Assembly (NCBI GenBank): GCA_964418695.1
Contig: CAYQMN010000006.1
Span: forward strand, 62,001 to 126,000
Direction: 5' to 3'
Origin: Prado023 sp964418695
GTDB taxonomy: Bacteria; Actinomycetota; Actinomycetes; S36-B12; CAIYMF01
DNA length: 64,000 nt
The notes beneath the pieces are model-generated. The model saw nothing but the letters and a program-made list of their open reading frames with translations. It did not search any database and was not told the origin of the DNA. Position 1 is the first letter of the stretch; each line of letters begins with the position of its first letter. Positions 1-9,505 of this stretch are shown piece after piece. A program made the position numbers and the translations under genes.

Positions 1-96
1 GCCCTCCCGTTCGGGCGCGGGCTTGCCCCGACGAAGCCCGGCGGCGGGGGAGTCGCAGCGCGCACCGGCCTGGCCCGTGCGCCAGAATCGCGGTCC
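1..96. other. Intergenic sequence before the first gene
   Basis: No coding potential is visible. A CAGAAT box at 83-88 lies eight bases before the ATG at 97 and could be a weak -10 element for a leaderless or very short-leader transcript. The gene to the left is outside the window. Confidence 0.3.
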
Positions 97-600
97 ATGG
101 AGCACGCGTGGAACCTGAGCATCCCGCCCCAGCCGGTCTTGGCCGAGCTGACGTCGGAGCAGCTGCTGCTCGAGTTCTCCGCCGAGGTGGGCGTGGAGGT
201 GAGCGACCTCGAGCTGTCCACCCAGGGCGAGCACCAGGTCGCGTCGATGCACTGGCGGTTCCGCACCGACCACCCGAACTTCCCGTCGGCGGCCAAGCGC
301 TTCCTGCCCGACGTGGTGGAGCTGGCGTGGCGTCAGTGGTGGGGGCCGATCGTGGGCCGGGTGGCCAGCGGCGGGATCGAGGTCGACCTCAAGAGCCGTC
401 CGTCCGCGCGGCTGCGCGGCACGACGAAGCTCTCGCAGAGCCCGAGCGGCTCCACGCTGGCCACGCACACGCGCACCAAGGCCGACCTGCCGTTCCCGAT
501 CGCGGGACGGGTCGAGGGGATGGTCGACAAGCAGCTGGCCAGCTGGATCCTGTCCACGGAGGTGCGTGTGCTGCACCGCCGGCTGGGCGAGGAAGGTTGA
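97..600 (+). CDS. DUF2505 domain-containing protein
   Basis: This 167-residue soluble protein matches the actinobacterial DUF2505 family. The family is remotely similar to lipid-binding START/SRPBCC folds, but its function is unknown. The reading frame covers almost the whole length expected of the family. There is no signal peptide or membrane segment, so it is probably cytoplasmic. The ATG at 97 is the first in-frame start and has no clear Shine-Dalgarno sequence. Its TGA stop overlaps the TTG start of the downstream membrane protein (TTGA at 597-600), which suggests translational coupling of the two genes. Confidence 0.8.
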   Translation: MEHAWNLSIPPQPVLAELTSEQLLLEFSAEVGVEVSDLELSTQGEHQVASMHWRFRTDHPNFPSAAKRFLPDVVELAWRQWWGPIVGRVASGGIEVDLKSRPSARLRGTTKLSQSPSGSTLATHTRTKADLPFPIAGRVEGMVDKQLASWILSTEVRVLHRRLGEEG

Positions 601-2105
601 GCGGCCGGGCGGGGGATGCGCCGGGACGCCAGCCCGATCCTGTCCAGGAGTCGCCGATCGAGCCGGAGGCGGCGGCTGAGCAGCCGGGGCGCGTCGAGGC
701 TCGCAGCGTCGAGCCGGCAGCCGGTCAACCGGAGGGCGTCGAGCCAGTGCCGGGAGAGCCGGGGCCGGGAGAGCCAGTGCCCGTCGTGCCAGTGCCCGTC
801 GAGGCAGCATCCGGCGACGAGGTTCCCAAGCCCGGGCACCTGGCGCACGAGCGGCACGCCGTGGACCGCCCGGCCGATTCCGAGACGCCCACCGGTCCGC
901 CGGATCCCCGGCTGACCCCCGATCCGGCGCCCTTCTACGAGCCCTGGCGCGACCCGCACCGGGACTTCACCCCCCGAGCCCTGCAGACCTCGTTCACCGG
1001 TCCGGCCCTGCAGGTCGAGCGACGCGTCCTGGGCTTCAGCCGGCTCCTGGACCGCATCCAGTCGAGGGTCTCCGCGGTCGCGTTCGGCTACGCGGTGTTC
1101 AAGAAGTACTCCGACGACGAGGGCAGCCGGCTGGCGGCGCTGCTGGCCTACTACACGTTCCTGAGCCTGTTCCCGCTGCTCATCGGCGGCCTGGCCGTGC
1201 TCAACCGGCTGCTGGCCAACCGGCCCGACGTGGTGCTGCGCGTGGTCCAGGACGTGGTTCCGCTGGAGTACCAGACCCAGGTCATCAACGCCTACCAGTC
1301 CCTGCCGACCAGCGGCGCTGCCCTGGTGATCGCGCTGCTCGGCCTGCTGCTGGCCGGCACCGGCGGCGTGTTCTCGCTCTACGCGATGATCAATCAGGTG
1401 TTCGCGGTCCCGTACCGGTTCCGCTACGGGTTCGGTCCCCGCTACCTGGTGGTGTTCCTGCTGGTCCTGGTGCTGGGCATCGGGGCGATGATCGTCGTCG
1501 TCGGGTCCACGGTCCTGAGCACGGTGGCCGAGGTCGCGCTGCTGCAGCGGCTGGGCGGCTGGGTGCTGATCTGGGCGGTGGCGTTCGCGATCCTCATGAC
1601 CGCGCCGCGGGTGCTGGCCCGGCGACGCCTGGACCTGCGCGAGATCTGGCTGGGCGCCGTTCTGGGTGCGATCGCGATGACGCTGTTCTTCAGCCTGGGC
1701 TCGCTGGTGGTGGCGCGCTTCATCGCCAGCTCGTCGGCGGTGTACGGGGTCTTCGCCACGGTCGTCGGCATCTTCAGCGTGATGTTCATCGTGTCCAACG
1801 CGGTGGTGTTCAGCTACGAGGTCGGCGTCGTGCACGCCTGGAAGCTGTGGCCGCGGGGCGTGGACATCAACCTGCTGTTCCCCGCGGACGAGCGGGCCTA
1901 CACGCTGCTCACGATGATGGACGAGCGGATGCCCTCCCAGCGCAACGGCGTGGCCTTCGACGCGATCGGTCACGGCGACTCCCGGCGCCCCGATCCCGCC
2001 ACGCTGCGCGAGCGCCCCCCGGGTGTGCCGCTGCGGCCGTACGACCTGCTGCGCCCGGCCCAGCCGCCGGACGACGCCCAGCCAGGGGCGAGCCCCGACG
2101 TCTGA
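597..2105 (+). CDS. YihY/virulence factor BrkB family membrane protein
   Basis: The conserved core (about residues 178-412) has the AYYTFLSLFPLL motif and several hydrophobic helices of the YihY/BrkB family. The family was once annotated as ribonuclease BN; that assignment is obsolete and its cellular role is unsettled. About 110 N-terminal residues are a Pro/Glu/Val-rich low-complexity region (EPGPGEPVPVVPVPVE), and the C-terminus is a cytoplasmic Pro-rich tail, both longer than in many homologues. I chose the TTG at 597 (502 residues) because it overlaps the stop of the preceding gene and the frame has no obvious better start. An internal start nearer the membrane core remains possible. Confidence 0.8.
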   Translation: MSGRAGDAPGRQPDPVQESPIEPEAAAEQPGRVEARSVEPAAGQPEGVEPVPGEPGPGEPVPVVPVPVEAASGDEVPKPGHLAHERHAVDRPADSETPTGPPDPRLTPDPAPFYEPWRDPHRDFTPRALQTSFTGPALQVERRVLGFSRLLDRIQSRVSAVAFGYAVFKKYSDDEGSRLAALLAYYTFLSLFPLLIGGLAVLNRLLANRPDVVLRVVQDVVPLEYQTQVINAYQSLPTSGAALVIALLGLLLAGTGGVFSLYAMINQVFAVPYRFRYGFGPRYLVVFLLVLVLGIGAMIVVVGSTVLSTVAEVALLQRLGGWVLIWAVAFAILMTAPRVLARRRLDLREIWLGAVLGAIAMTLFFSLGSLVVARFIASSSAVYGVFATVVGIFSVMFIVSNAVVFSYEVGVVHAWKLWPRGVDINLLFPADERAYTLLTMMDERMPSQRNGVAFDAIGHGDSRRPDPATLRERPPGVPLRPYDLLRPAQPPDDAQPGASPDV

Positions 2106-2212
2106 CCTCACGCCGGGGTCAGCCGGTGCGAGCCTGTGCTCGGCAAATCGGGGCGCCGGATCGGGCTCGTCGGGGTGCGAGCATCCCTGCCCAGCGACCA
2201 GACTCACGCTCC

Positions 2213-3346
2213 GTGAGCGGCAAAGCGGGCAGAACGGGCCAGGACCGGTCCCGGCGGGGCCGGTCGCGGACGTCCGTGGCGGCGGTCGGCGCGCTGATGG
2301 CCGTGGCCCTCCTGCTCGCCGGCTGCGGCGGCGACGACGAGCCCGCGGGACGCGACCCGGAGCCGACCTGGCCGCTCACCGGCCTGACCGGCTACCCCGA
2401 GGGCTACGACCGGCCCGTGATCGTGGTCAAGGTCGACGACAGCGCCGCCGGCCGCCCCCAGGTGGGGATCGGCAAGGCCGACCTGGTCATCCAGGAGATG
2501 GTGGAGGGCGGCTCCACCCGGCTGGCCGCCATGTACCAGTCCAGCCTGCCCAGCAAGGTCGAGCCGGTGCGCTCGGTGCGGCTGACCGACATCGGGCTCG
2601 TCAAGCCGACCGGGGGCACGATCGCCGCCTCGGGCGGGGAGACCTCGACCATCAAGGCGGTCCAGGACGCTGGGATCACCCTGGTCACCGAGGGCTCGGA
2701 CCACTTCTCGCGCGACTCGAGCCGGTCGGCCCCCTACAACCTGACCCTGGACGTCCAGGGTCTGGACGCGGACCTGCCCGCCGGCGCGCCCACCCAGCCC
2801 TACTTCCGGTTCTCCGAGTCCGGTGCCGTGCCCGCGGACGCGGTCGGCGATCCCATCGCGGCGGTGAGGCTGACCTGGCCGCTGGGCGGCTCGAAGTGGG
2901 CGTACGACCCCGCGGCCAGGACCTGGCAGCGCACCGACCTGGCCGACGACGACGGCTTCGCGTTCACCAACGTGGTCGTGCTCACGCTGAAGGTGGTCTA
3001 CAAGGGCGGCCAGGACGCCTCGGGGACCGACATCCCGACGATGGTGACCGAGGGCTCGGGCCGCGGCGTGGTGGTCAGCGGCGACCGCGCCTACCCGGTC
3101 ACCTGGTCCAAGGCGACGTCGTCTGACCGGTGGTCGCTGGGCTACGTCCCCCACGAGGGCTTCCCGGACTCGGACGACCTGCTGGCCGAGCCGTCCAGCT
3201 CCAGCGCCTCGCCCGCGCCGAGCCCGGTGGCCGACGGGTTCACGCTGCCCGCCGGGCGGACGTGGCTGGCCCTGCTGCCCGAGGAGGGCGGCGAGATCGA
3301 CGTGACGGCCGCCGAGCCGACCCCGACCGGTTCACCGGCTCCCTAG
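2213..3346 (+). CDS. DUF3048 domain-containing lipoprotein (YerB-like)
   Basis: This 377-residue protein begins with a basic stretch (RRGRSR), a hydrophobic core and a lipobox LLAGC, so it should be lipid-anchored on the outer face of the membrane. The rest matches the DUF3048 (YerB) family. Conserved segments include PVIVVKVDDS near the start and VRSVRLTDIGL, followed by the C-terminal DUF3048 half (TWSKATSSDRW). The family's function is not known. The GTG at 2213 gives a complete signal peptide; longer starts add unrelated sequence. A Ser/Pro/Ala linker lies close to the C-terminus. The neighbour on the right is convergent. Confidence 0.82.
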   Translation: MSGKAGRTGQDRSRRGRSRTSVAAVGALMAVALLLAGCGGDDEPAGRDPEPTWPLTGLTGYPEGYDRPVIVVKVDDSAAGRPQVGIGKADLVIQEMVEGGSTRLAAMYQSSLPSKVEPVRSVRLTDIGLVKPTGGTIAASGGETSTIKAVQDAGITLVTEGSDHFSRDSSRSAPYNLTLDVQGLDADLPAGAPTQPYFRFSESGAVPADAVGDPIAAVRLTWPLGGSKWAYDPAARTWQRTDLADDDGFAFTNVVVLTLKVVYKGGQDASGTDIPTMVTEGSGRGVVVSGDRAYPVTWSKATSSDRWSLGYVPHEGFPDSDDLLAEPSSSSASPAPSPVADGFTLPAGRTWLALLPEEGGEIDVTAAEPTPTGSPAP

Positions 3347-3419
3347 GCCGACCGCTCGCCCGAGCGCGCTCCGGCCGGGGGCGCAGCCCTCGGCGGTCGC
3401 GGGCCGAGCGCCCCGACGA

Positions 3420-3941
3420 TCAGCGCTTCGCGGGCGTCTTGATCGGCGGCTGCAGCGCATCGAGCCACTTCGGGATCGTCAGCAGCGTGCCGGTGATGGT
3501 CACGTCGTACTCGGCGTCCTCGGCCACGCCGTGCAGCGTGCAGACCACCGGAGCCCTGGGTGCCGGCCCGGGCGCGGTGTACGAGTCGGCCGTGAGGTTG
3601 TGGCGGTCGCGGAACCCGGGATCGTCGCTGACGAACTCGCCCATCGTGTGCGGGACCAGCACCGCCGCCAGCGGCTCGCCCTTGGCGCCGTCCACCGCCA
3701 GGGGCGCCCAGATCCAGTCGATCCGCTGCATCGCGCGGATCTGCAGGGAGCCCGTCGCGGTCTTGTCGCAGGTGCCCACGAGGTAGTCGTCGAGGATCGG
3801 GCTCGGGGTCAGGGTGAGCCCGGCGGGGACGGCGGCCGGGGCTGCCGGGGCTGCGGGGACGGCGGCGGCTGATCCGGCACCGATCAGGAGTGCGGCGCCG
3901 GTGGCGACGGGCAGGGACATCCAGGTGCGCAGGCGCGTCAT
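3420..3941 (-). CDS. Secreted protein of unknown function
   Basis: This 173-residue protein has a clear signal peptide: MTRLR, a hydrophobic stretch to about residue 26, then an Ala/Pro-rich segment with likely cleavage near AAAVPA. Two cysteines (GTCDK and VVCTL) could form a disulfide in the exported protein. I do not recognise the mature domain. A good ribosome-binding site (AAGGAGG) sits a few bases before the ATG at 3941. The gene is convergent with the DUF3048 lipoprotein and divergent from the cyclase/NTPase gene. Confidence 0.7.
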   Translation of the reverse strand: MTRLRTWMSLPVATGAALLIGAGSAAAVPAAPAAPAAVPAGLTLTPSPILDDYLVGTCDKTATGSLQIRAMQRIDWIWAPLAVDGAKGEPLAAVLVPHTMGEFVSDDPGFRDRHNLTADSYTAPGPAPRAPVVCTLHGVAEDAEYDVTITGTLLTIPKWLDALQPPIKTPAKR

Positions 3942-4065
3942 CGATCGGCCTCCTTCGCGGTGGGGCCGACCATACGCGCGCTGACCTCCGGTAGGGGAGC
4001 CTTCAGCGCCCACCGGCTTGCGCGCACCCTCCCCTCGGGCGGGCCCGCGCGGAATACTGACCCCC

Positions 4066-6771
4066 ATGCCTCTGCCGAACGGCACGGTGACGCTCCTCTT
4101 CAGCGACATCGAGGGGTCGACCGCCCTGCTCAGCGCGCTGGGGGCCGCCACCTGGGGCGAGGTCCTGCAGGCACACCGCCAGATCCTGCGCTCCGCGTTC
4201 GCCGGCCACCAGGGCACCGAGCTCGGCACGGAGGGCGACTCGTTCTTCGTCGTGTTCACCTCCGCGCGCGAGGCAGTGCTGGCCACCATCGACGCCCAGC
4301 GAGGGCTGCTGGCGCACCGCTGGCCGCACAACGGCGCGCTGCGCGTCCGGATGGGCCTGCACACCGGCGAGCCGCAGCCGCACGAGGAGGGCTACGTCGG
4401 CCTCGACGTCCACCGGGCCGCGCGGATCGCGGCGACCGCGCACGGCGGGCAGATCGTGCTCTCCCAGGCCACTCGGGACCTCCTGTCCGACCACTCCGAC
4501 GAGCCCGAGCTGCACGATCTGGGCTGGCACCGGCTCAAGGACCTGCCCGACGCCGAGCACCTGTTCGAGGTGCGCGCCGCGGGCCTGCCCACCCAGCATC
4601 CTCCGCTGCGCAGTCTGGGCACCCACGCCAACCTCCCGCACTACGCCACCGAGCTGGTCGGGCGGGCCGACGAGGTCGCGCAGGTGCGGGCCCGGTTCAC
4701 CGACCGCGCGTCCCCGCTGGTGACCCTGACCGGACCGGGGGGCGCGGGCAAGACCCGCCTGGCCGTCTCGGTGGCCCGCGAGCTGCAGGTCGAGCTGGAC
4801 TGCGACGCCTACTTCGTCGACCTGCACACCGCGACCGGCTCGTCGGGCATATGGACGGGCATCGCCGAGGCGCTGGGCGCTCCCGGGGGCAGCCAGCGGC
4901 CCGCGCGCGAGCAGGTGCTGGAGCTCGTGACGGCCCGCCCGGTGCTGCTCGTGCTGGACAACCTCGAGCAGATCCCGGACGCCGACCTCGTGGTGGTCGA
5001 CCTGCTCAACGCCGGCCGGGACGTGCGGGTCCTGGCCACCTCGCGCGGGCCGCTTCACCTGGTCGACGAGCAGCAGTTCCCGGTGGGGGCGCTGCCGATC
5101 CCCGAGCCGGACCCGGGGCGCGGGCTGGCCGACCTGCGCAGGGGTGCGGTCGAGCTGTTCGTTCAGCGTGCGCAGCTGGTGCGGCCGGGGTTCGGCCTCA
5201 CGCGCGAGAACGTCGCCGACGTGCTGGCGCTCTGCCGACGCCTGGACGGGCTGCCGCTGTCGATCGAGCTGGCCGCCGCCCGGCTGCGCCTGCTCAGCCC
5301 GGCTGCGCTGCTGCGCCGGCTCGAGCTGCAGCTGCGCGAGACCGCCGGGGCCGGTCGGGTCGAGCGCCAGCGCACGCTGGAGGCGACCATCGCCTGGAGC
5401 TACGACCTGCTGGAGCCCGAGGACCAGGCCGTCTTTCGTCGCCTCGGGGTGTTCGCCGGCCGGTTCGACCTGGAGGCGGTCGCCGGGGTGGCCGACTCGG
5501 TGGACCGCGACCCGCTGGACGTCGTGGCGCACCTGGTCGACGTCAGCCTCGTGGAGACGGTCGAGGGCCCCGACGGAGAGCCGATGGTGTGGCTGCTGGA
5601 GACCATCCGGCAGTTCGCGCGCGAGCGATCGGCGGCGGCCGGCGAGCTGGAGGCGGCGCGCGCCCAGCACGCGCGGTGGTGCCTGGCCGTGGCCACCCAG
5701 ATCAGCGCGCAGCTCGGCGGGCCGATGCAGATGGCCGCCTTGGACCGGTTCCACGCGCTGGACCCGGACCTGCAGGACGCCCTGGACTGGACGCTCGGGG
5801 CCAGTGGCCCCTGGGCCAGCGAGAAGCTGGAGGCGGGGCTGTCGCTGCTCGAGCAGCTCTACCCCTACTGGTATCGCTTCAGCCATGCCGCGCAGGGTCG
5901 GCCCTGGCACGAGCGGGCCCTGGCCCGGGTGCGGACCGGGGAGGTGGCCGACAGCACCCGCATCGTCGACGCGCTGCACGGGCAGGGAATCCTCGCCCTG
6001 GAGCAGCGCGACGTGGCCACCGGCGCCCCGGCGCTGGAGCAGGCGCTGGCGATGGCGCAGCGGCTGGGCGACCGGGATCGCCAGGCGCGCGAGTCCAACA
6101 GCCTGGGGGTGGCCCGCCGCCTGGCCGGCGACCCGCGCGCGGCCCGCGAGCTGCTGGAGCAGAGCCTGGTGCTGGCCCGTGCCCAGCAGGCCCCCGAGCT
6201 GCAGGCCAGCGCGCTGGCCAACCTGGTCACCGTCCACCTGGACCTCGGCGACCACGCCGCCGCCATCCACGCGGCCCGCGACGCGATGGCCGTGGACCGG
6301 GCGCTCGACGACGCGTGGGGCCTGGCCGTGGACCGCTCGGGGCTGGTGTTCGCCCTGTTGCACGCGCAGTCGCCGCACGAGGCGCTCGACCAGCTGCGGG
6401 AGGGCGCGGCCGACGCGGTCGCGCTCGGTGACCTGCAGCTGAGCATCGACGTCCTGGAGAGCCTGGCCTGCGTGCTGGCCGTCCTCGGCCACGGTCCGGC
6501 GGCGGCCCGGGCGCTGGGCTGCGCGCAGCGGCATCGCGCGGATGCCGGACTGCCGCGCTCGGAGCCCGACGAGGCGCACCTGGCGCGCTTCCTGGACCCG
6601 GTGCGCGCCGACCTGGACCCCGCGCAGTGGCAGCAGGCGATGGCCGGCGGCGGCGTCCTGACCATCGAACAGGCGCTGGCCGACGGTCTCGCAGTGCCGG
6701 GCCGACCGGGGCAGGCTGCCGGTTCGGCCGGGTCGGCGGGGTCGCCCGGCTCGGCTCGTTCGGCCGGTTGA
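4066..6771 (+). CDS. Class III cyclase-like / NTPase / TPR signalling protein
   Basis: This 901-residue protein has three parts. Residues 1-165 are a class III nucleotide cyclase fold with the metal-binding motif LLFSDIEGST and a second acidic motif EGDSFF. Residues about 200-560 are an NTPase module with P-loop GPGGAGKTRLA and Walker B LLVLDNLEQI. The C-terminal half is TPR-like helices ending in a Gly/Ser/Ala-rich tail. This is a well-known actinobacterial architecture, often called ATP-binding regulator, though no LuxR-type DNA-binding domain is visible here. The canonical Asn before the transition-state Arg reads His (DVHRAARI) and the usual substrate-specifying Lys is not visible, so cyclase activity is doubtful. 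Confidence 0.82.
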   Translation: MPLPNGTVTLLFSDIEGSTALLSALGAATWGEVLQAHRQILRSAFAGHQGTELGTEGDSFFVVFTSAREAVLATIDAQRGLLAHRWPHNGALRVRMGLHTGEPQPHEEGYVGLDVHRAARIAATAHGGQIVLSQATRDLLSDHSDEPELHDLGWHRLKDLPDAEHLFEVRAAGLPTQHPPLRSLGTHANLPHYATELVGRADEVAQVRARFTDRASPLVTLTGPGGAGKTRLAVSVARELQVELDCDAYFVDLHTATGSSGIWTGIAEALGAPGGSQRPAREQVLELVTARPVLLVLDNLEQIPDADLVVVDLLNAGRDVRVLATSRGPLHLVDEQQFPVGALPIPEPDPGRGLADLRRGAVELFVQRAQLVRPGFGLTRENVADVLALCRRLDGLPLSIELAAARLRLLSPAALLRRLELQLRETAGAGRVERQRTLEATIAWSYDLLEPEDQAVFRRLGVFAGRFDLEAVAGVADSVDRDPLDVVAHLVDVSLVETVEGPDGEPMVWLLETIRQFARERSAAAGELEAARAQHARWCLAVATQISAQLGGPMQMAALDRFHALDPDLQDALDWTLGASGPWASEKLEAGLSLLEQLYPYWYRFSHAAQGRPWHERALARVRTGEVADSTRIVDALHGQGILALEQRDVATGAPALEQALAMAQRLGDRDRQARESNSLGVARRLAGDPRAARELLEQSLVLARAQQAPELQASALANLVTVHLDLGDHAAAIHAARDAMAVDRALDDAWGLAVDRSGLVFALLHAQSPHEALDQLREGAADAVALGDLQLSIDVLESLACVLAVLGHGPAAARALGCAQRHRADAGLPRSEPDEAHLARFLDPVRADLDPAQWQQAMAGGGVLTIEQALADGLAVPGRPGQAAGSAGSAGSPGSARSAG

Positions 6772-6910
6772 CCCGGTTCGGCCGCGGTCGGAGGCGATCG
6801 GCCCGCGCGTCGCTGAGCGTCGGGTCGGTACCGTGCGGCGAGGCGATCCCGCTGGAGACCGCTCGACGCTGCACGGCGCTGCGCGAGTGGCGGCATGGAG
6901 AGGCGCGCGA

Positions 6911-9094
6911 ATGTCGCAGGACGTGGGGGCTTCGGCCCGTGGCGGGCTGACGATCGGTCAGCTCTGGGACTTCCTCTCCGACGGTGCGGCCGGTCCGGAC
7001 ATGCTGGACTGGGCGCCCGACGTCGGGGCGCTGACCGCGGTGCTGCTGGAGCGCTCGCACGCCTTCCGGTTCGTCGTCTCGCCACCGGCCGGCGCGGACT
7101 GGCCGCCGGCGGACTGCCTGCCGTTCGGCGACTACACCCGCCGCGTGGCCGCCCAGTGGCGCGCACTCATGGACTCCGGCGACGGGGAGCCGCCCGAGGA
7201 CGTGCGGCGACTGTGGGCGGTGGTCACCGAGCACCTGGACACCCCCATCGCCCGGTTCGCCGAGGGCTCGCCGTGGGAGCTGTGCGAGGCGGTCCTGCTG
7301 CTGCACTGCATCGCCGACGAGGCCTCAGCCGGGCGCGCGGCCGGCGCGTCGCTGCCGGTCGGTGCGGCCGGGCTGGGCCTGGCCCGCGGTCGCGAGCTGC
7401 TCGTGCGCACCGGGTCGATCGCCCGGCACCCCGCCGATCGGGTCGCGCACATGCCCAAGATCCGCACGTCGCCGGTCGGCATCACGCACCGCTCGCTGTC
7501 CCGGTACAGCGCCACGAGCACCGGCGGCATCCCCGCGGTCTGGCACCGCTCGCCGCTGCGCCGTCCCGGCACCGAGCCGACCGCCCGCACCGCGACCATC
7601 GCGCTGCTGCCCTGGCCGCTGCGGATCCCCGAGTCGGACTTCGTGCCCGTCCCCGGATCGGTGCACCGGCCCGAGCGCGAGCCGTTCGGCTTCTTCAGCT
7701 ACCAACCCTCGGAGCGCCTGGACCTCGACCTGGTCCAGCGGCTGTTCGACGCCGCCCGCGAGGAGGTCGAGCGCATCGACGCGGTCGTGCTGCCGGAGGG
7801 CCGGCTGACCGAGGCCGAGGTGGACCAGCTGGAGACGGTCCTGGCGCGCAACGACGTGCGGCTGCTGGTCACCGGCCTGCGTCCCGAGCCCGCGCAGCCC
7901 GACCGCTTCCCGGCCAACAGCCTGCACATCGGCGTCCGGCTGATGGACCAGTGGTGGCACTACCGGCAGAACAAGCACCATCGCTGGTTCCTGGACGCCT
8001 CTCAGATCGAGAGCTACCAGATCACCGGCGCGCTGCACCCGGGGGTCAAGTGGTGGGAGGCGATGGACATCCCGCAGCGCTCGGTCCACTTCGTGGAGCT
8101 CGGCGGCGGCATCACGATCGCCGCGGTCATCTGCGAGGACCTCGCGCGGCAGGACGGGGTCGCGCAGCTGCTGCGCGAGGTCGGCCCGACGCTGGTGCTG
8201 ACCCTGCTGCTGGACGGTCCGCAGCTGGCGTCGCGCTGGACCTCGCGCTACGCCGGCGTCCTGGCCGACGACCCCGGCTCGGCGGTGCTCACGCTGACCG
8301 CGTTCGGGATGACGTCACGCTCGCAGCCCGGTGGCCGGGCGCCGAGCCCGGTCGTGGCGATGTGGAAGGACCCGACTCGCGGCATCCGAGAGATCCCGCT
8401 GGAGAGCGGGGCGCAGGGCGTACTGCTCAAGGCCGTGATCGACCGGGCCCCGCGCTACTCCGCGGACGGCCGGCCCCCGGCCGACGACGCCGCGCACCTG
8501 TACGTCGCGGGGGTGCACCAGCTGCGGTCACGGCCCCCCAGCGCAGGGGACGCGGGCGCGGGCGGGCGCGGGGCCAGGCCCGGAGGCGGGGGAGCGGGGG
8601 CGACCGGCGCCGGCGGCGCGGCGGGCGACGGCTCGGTGGGCGGCGGCGGGGCGGGCGATGCTGCGGGCGAGCCGTCGCCGGACGCGCGTGTCGAGATCGA
8701 CGAGTCCGAGCTGAGCATCCTCACCTCCTGGGTCGAGGGCATGGCCGACTACGTGTACCGGCAGCTCCAGGAGCCCGACCAGGACGAGCCGACCGCGCGC
8801 GGCTCTCTGGCCGAGCGCATCGAGCATGTGCGCGCGGAGGCGCGGGCGGGTGCCCCGTGGCGGACCCGCATGCGCCTTCCGGAGCCGTCGCAGCGCCTGG
8901 ACGAGGCGTTCGACCTGCTGGCCGCGGTCGCCGCGGAGTGCCTGGCCGAGGCCGCGGACGCGTCGGTCGCCGCGATGATCGACGCGTTGGACCGGATGCA
9001 GGAGCAGGACGCGCGATCGCCGGACCCGTCGGCGATCCGCGGCGTGGTCCGCGACCTGTACCGCCGCGCCCTGGACGCTGCCCGCCTCGCGTAG
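6911..9094 (+). CDS. Large protein with nitrilase (C-N hydrolase)-like domain
   Basis: This 727-residue protein has no export signal. The middle resembles the nitrilase superfamily: Glu296 in VVLPEGRL, Lys355 in NKHHRW and Cys408 in AVICEDLA fall in the order and context of the Glu-Lys-Cys triad. Residues 1-220 are a helical region I cannot assign. Residues about 545-590 are a Gly/Ala-rich linker, followed by a helical C-terminus. The ATG at 6911 has a GGAGAG element about seven bases upstream. Size and architecture differ from ordinary amidases or nitrilases (about 270-350 residues). Substrate is unknown. Related domains occur fused to defence reverse transcriptases, but no such gene is nearby. 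Confidence 0.6.
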   Translation: MSQDVGASARGGLTIGQLWDFLSDGAAGPDMLDWAPDVGALTAVLLERSHAFRFVVSPPAGADWPPADCLPFGDYTRRVAAQWRALMDSGDGEPPEDVRRLWAVVTEHLDTPIARFAEGSPWELCEAVLLLHCIADEASAGRAAGASLPVGAAGLGLARGRELLVRTGSIARHPADRVAHMPKIRTSPVGITHRSLSRYSATSTGGIPAVWHRSPLRRPGTEPTARTATIALLPWPLRIPESDFVPVPGSVHRPEREPFGFFSYQPSERLDLDLVQRLFDAAREEVERIDAVVLPEGRLTEAEVDQLETVLARNDVRLLVTGLRPEPAQPDRFPANSLHIGVRLMDQWWHYRQNKHHRWFLDASQIESYQITGALHPGVKWWEAMDIPQRSVHFVELGGGITIAAVICEDLARQDGVAQLLREVGPTLVLTLLLDGPQLASRWTSRYAGVLADDPGSAVLTLTAFGMTSRSQPGGRAPSPVVAMWKDPTRGIREIPLESGAQGVLLKAVIDRAPRYSADGRPPADDAAHLYVAGVHQLRSRPPSAGDAGAGGRGARPGGGGAGATGAGGAAGDGSVGGGGAGDAAGEPSPDARVEIDESELSILTSWVEGMADYVYRQLQEPDQDEPTARGSLAERIEHVRAEARAGAPWRTRMRLPEPSQRLDEAFDLLAAVAAECLAEAADASVAAMIDALDRMQEQDARSPDPSAIRGVVRDLYRRALDAARLA

Positions 9095-9112
9095 TGCCTC
9101 CGCGCGCGGAAG

Positions 9113-9505
9113 TCAGGAAGGGGTCTCGCGGTCGCCCGATCCTTCCTCGGCCTGCTCCCGGGCTGCCGCGAGCTCGGCCTTGCGCCACGGCCAGACGCCG
9201 TCGGTCTCCGCCTCCAGCGAGAAGCTCAGGATGACCCGGATGAGCACGACCAGCCCCAGGGACGCGGCACTCTCCAGGCTGCGGTCCACGGTGATCGTCT
9301 CGATGATGTCCGCGGCCACCAGCACCTCCAGGCCCAGGAGCAGCGGTCGGGCGAAGCCGGCGCGGGCGCTCTCGTAGAAGGACGCGGACGACGAGGAGCT
9401 CCGGGCCGCGCCCGCGATCCCGAGGATGCCGCCGATCGTGATGATGGCGATCCCGACGACCTCGAAGGCCAGCGCGATCGCCTCGATGATCTCGGTGGCA
9501 TGCAC
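9113..9505 (-). CDS. DUF1622 family membrane protein
   Basis: This 130-residue protein has three hydrophobic segments: about 5-30 (IIEAIALAFEVVGIAIITIG), 47-67 (FARPLLLGLEVLVAADIIET) and 75-95. It ends in the DUF1622 signature SLEAETDGVWPW and a charged tail. The family is a small integral membrane protein of unknown function found across bacteria. The GTG at 9505 gives the family's usual N-terminus; a longer frame to 9568 adds non-conserved residues. It converges with the nitrilase-like gene, with a short GC palindrome (CCGCGCGCGG) between them. Confidence 0.8.
   Translation of the reverse strand: MHATEIIEAIALAFEVVGIAIITIGGILGIAGAARSSSSSASFYESARAGFARPLLLGLEVLVAADIIETITVDRSLESAASLGLVVLIRVILSFSLEAETDGVWPWRKAELAAAREQAEEGSGDRETPS

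Noticed and set aside
333..2207. A 624-codon minus-strand frame across the YihY gene
   Set aside because: Shadow of the plus-strand genes; it has no recognisable domain and crosses two real genes.
4003..6579. An 858-codon open frame on the minus strand opposite the cyclase/NTPase gene
   Set aside because: Its protein is compositionally odd (Gln, His, Arg, Gly-rich) and matches no family, while the plus strand has clear domains. GC-rich third positions keep the opposite frame open.
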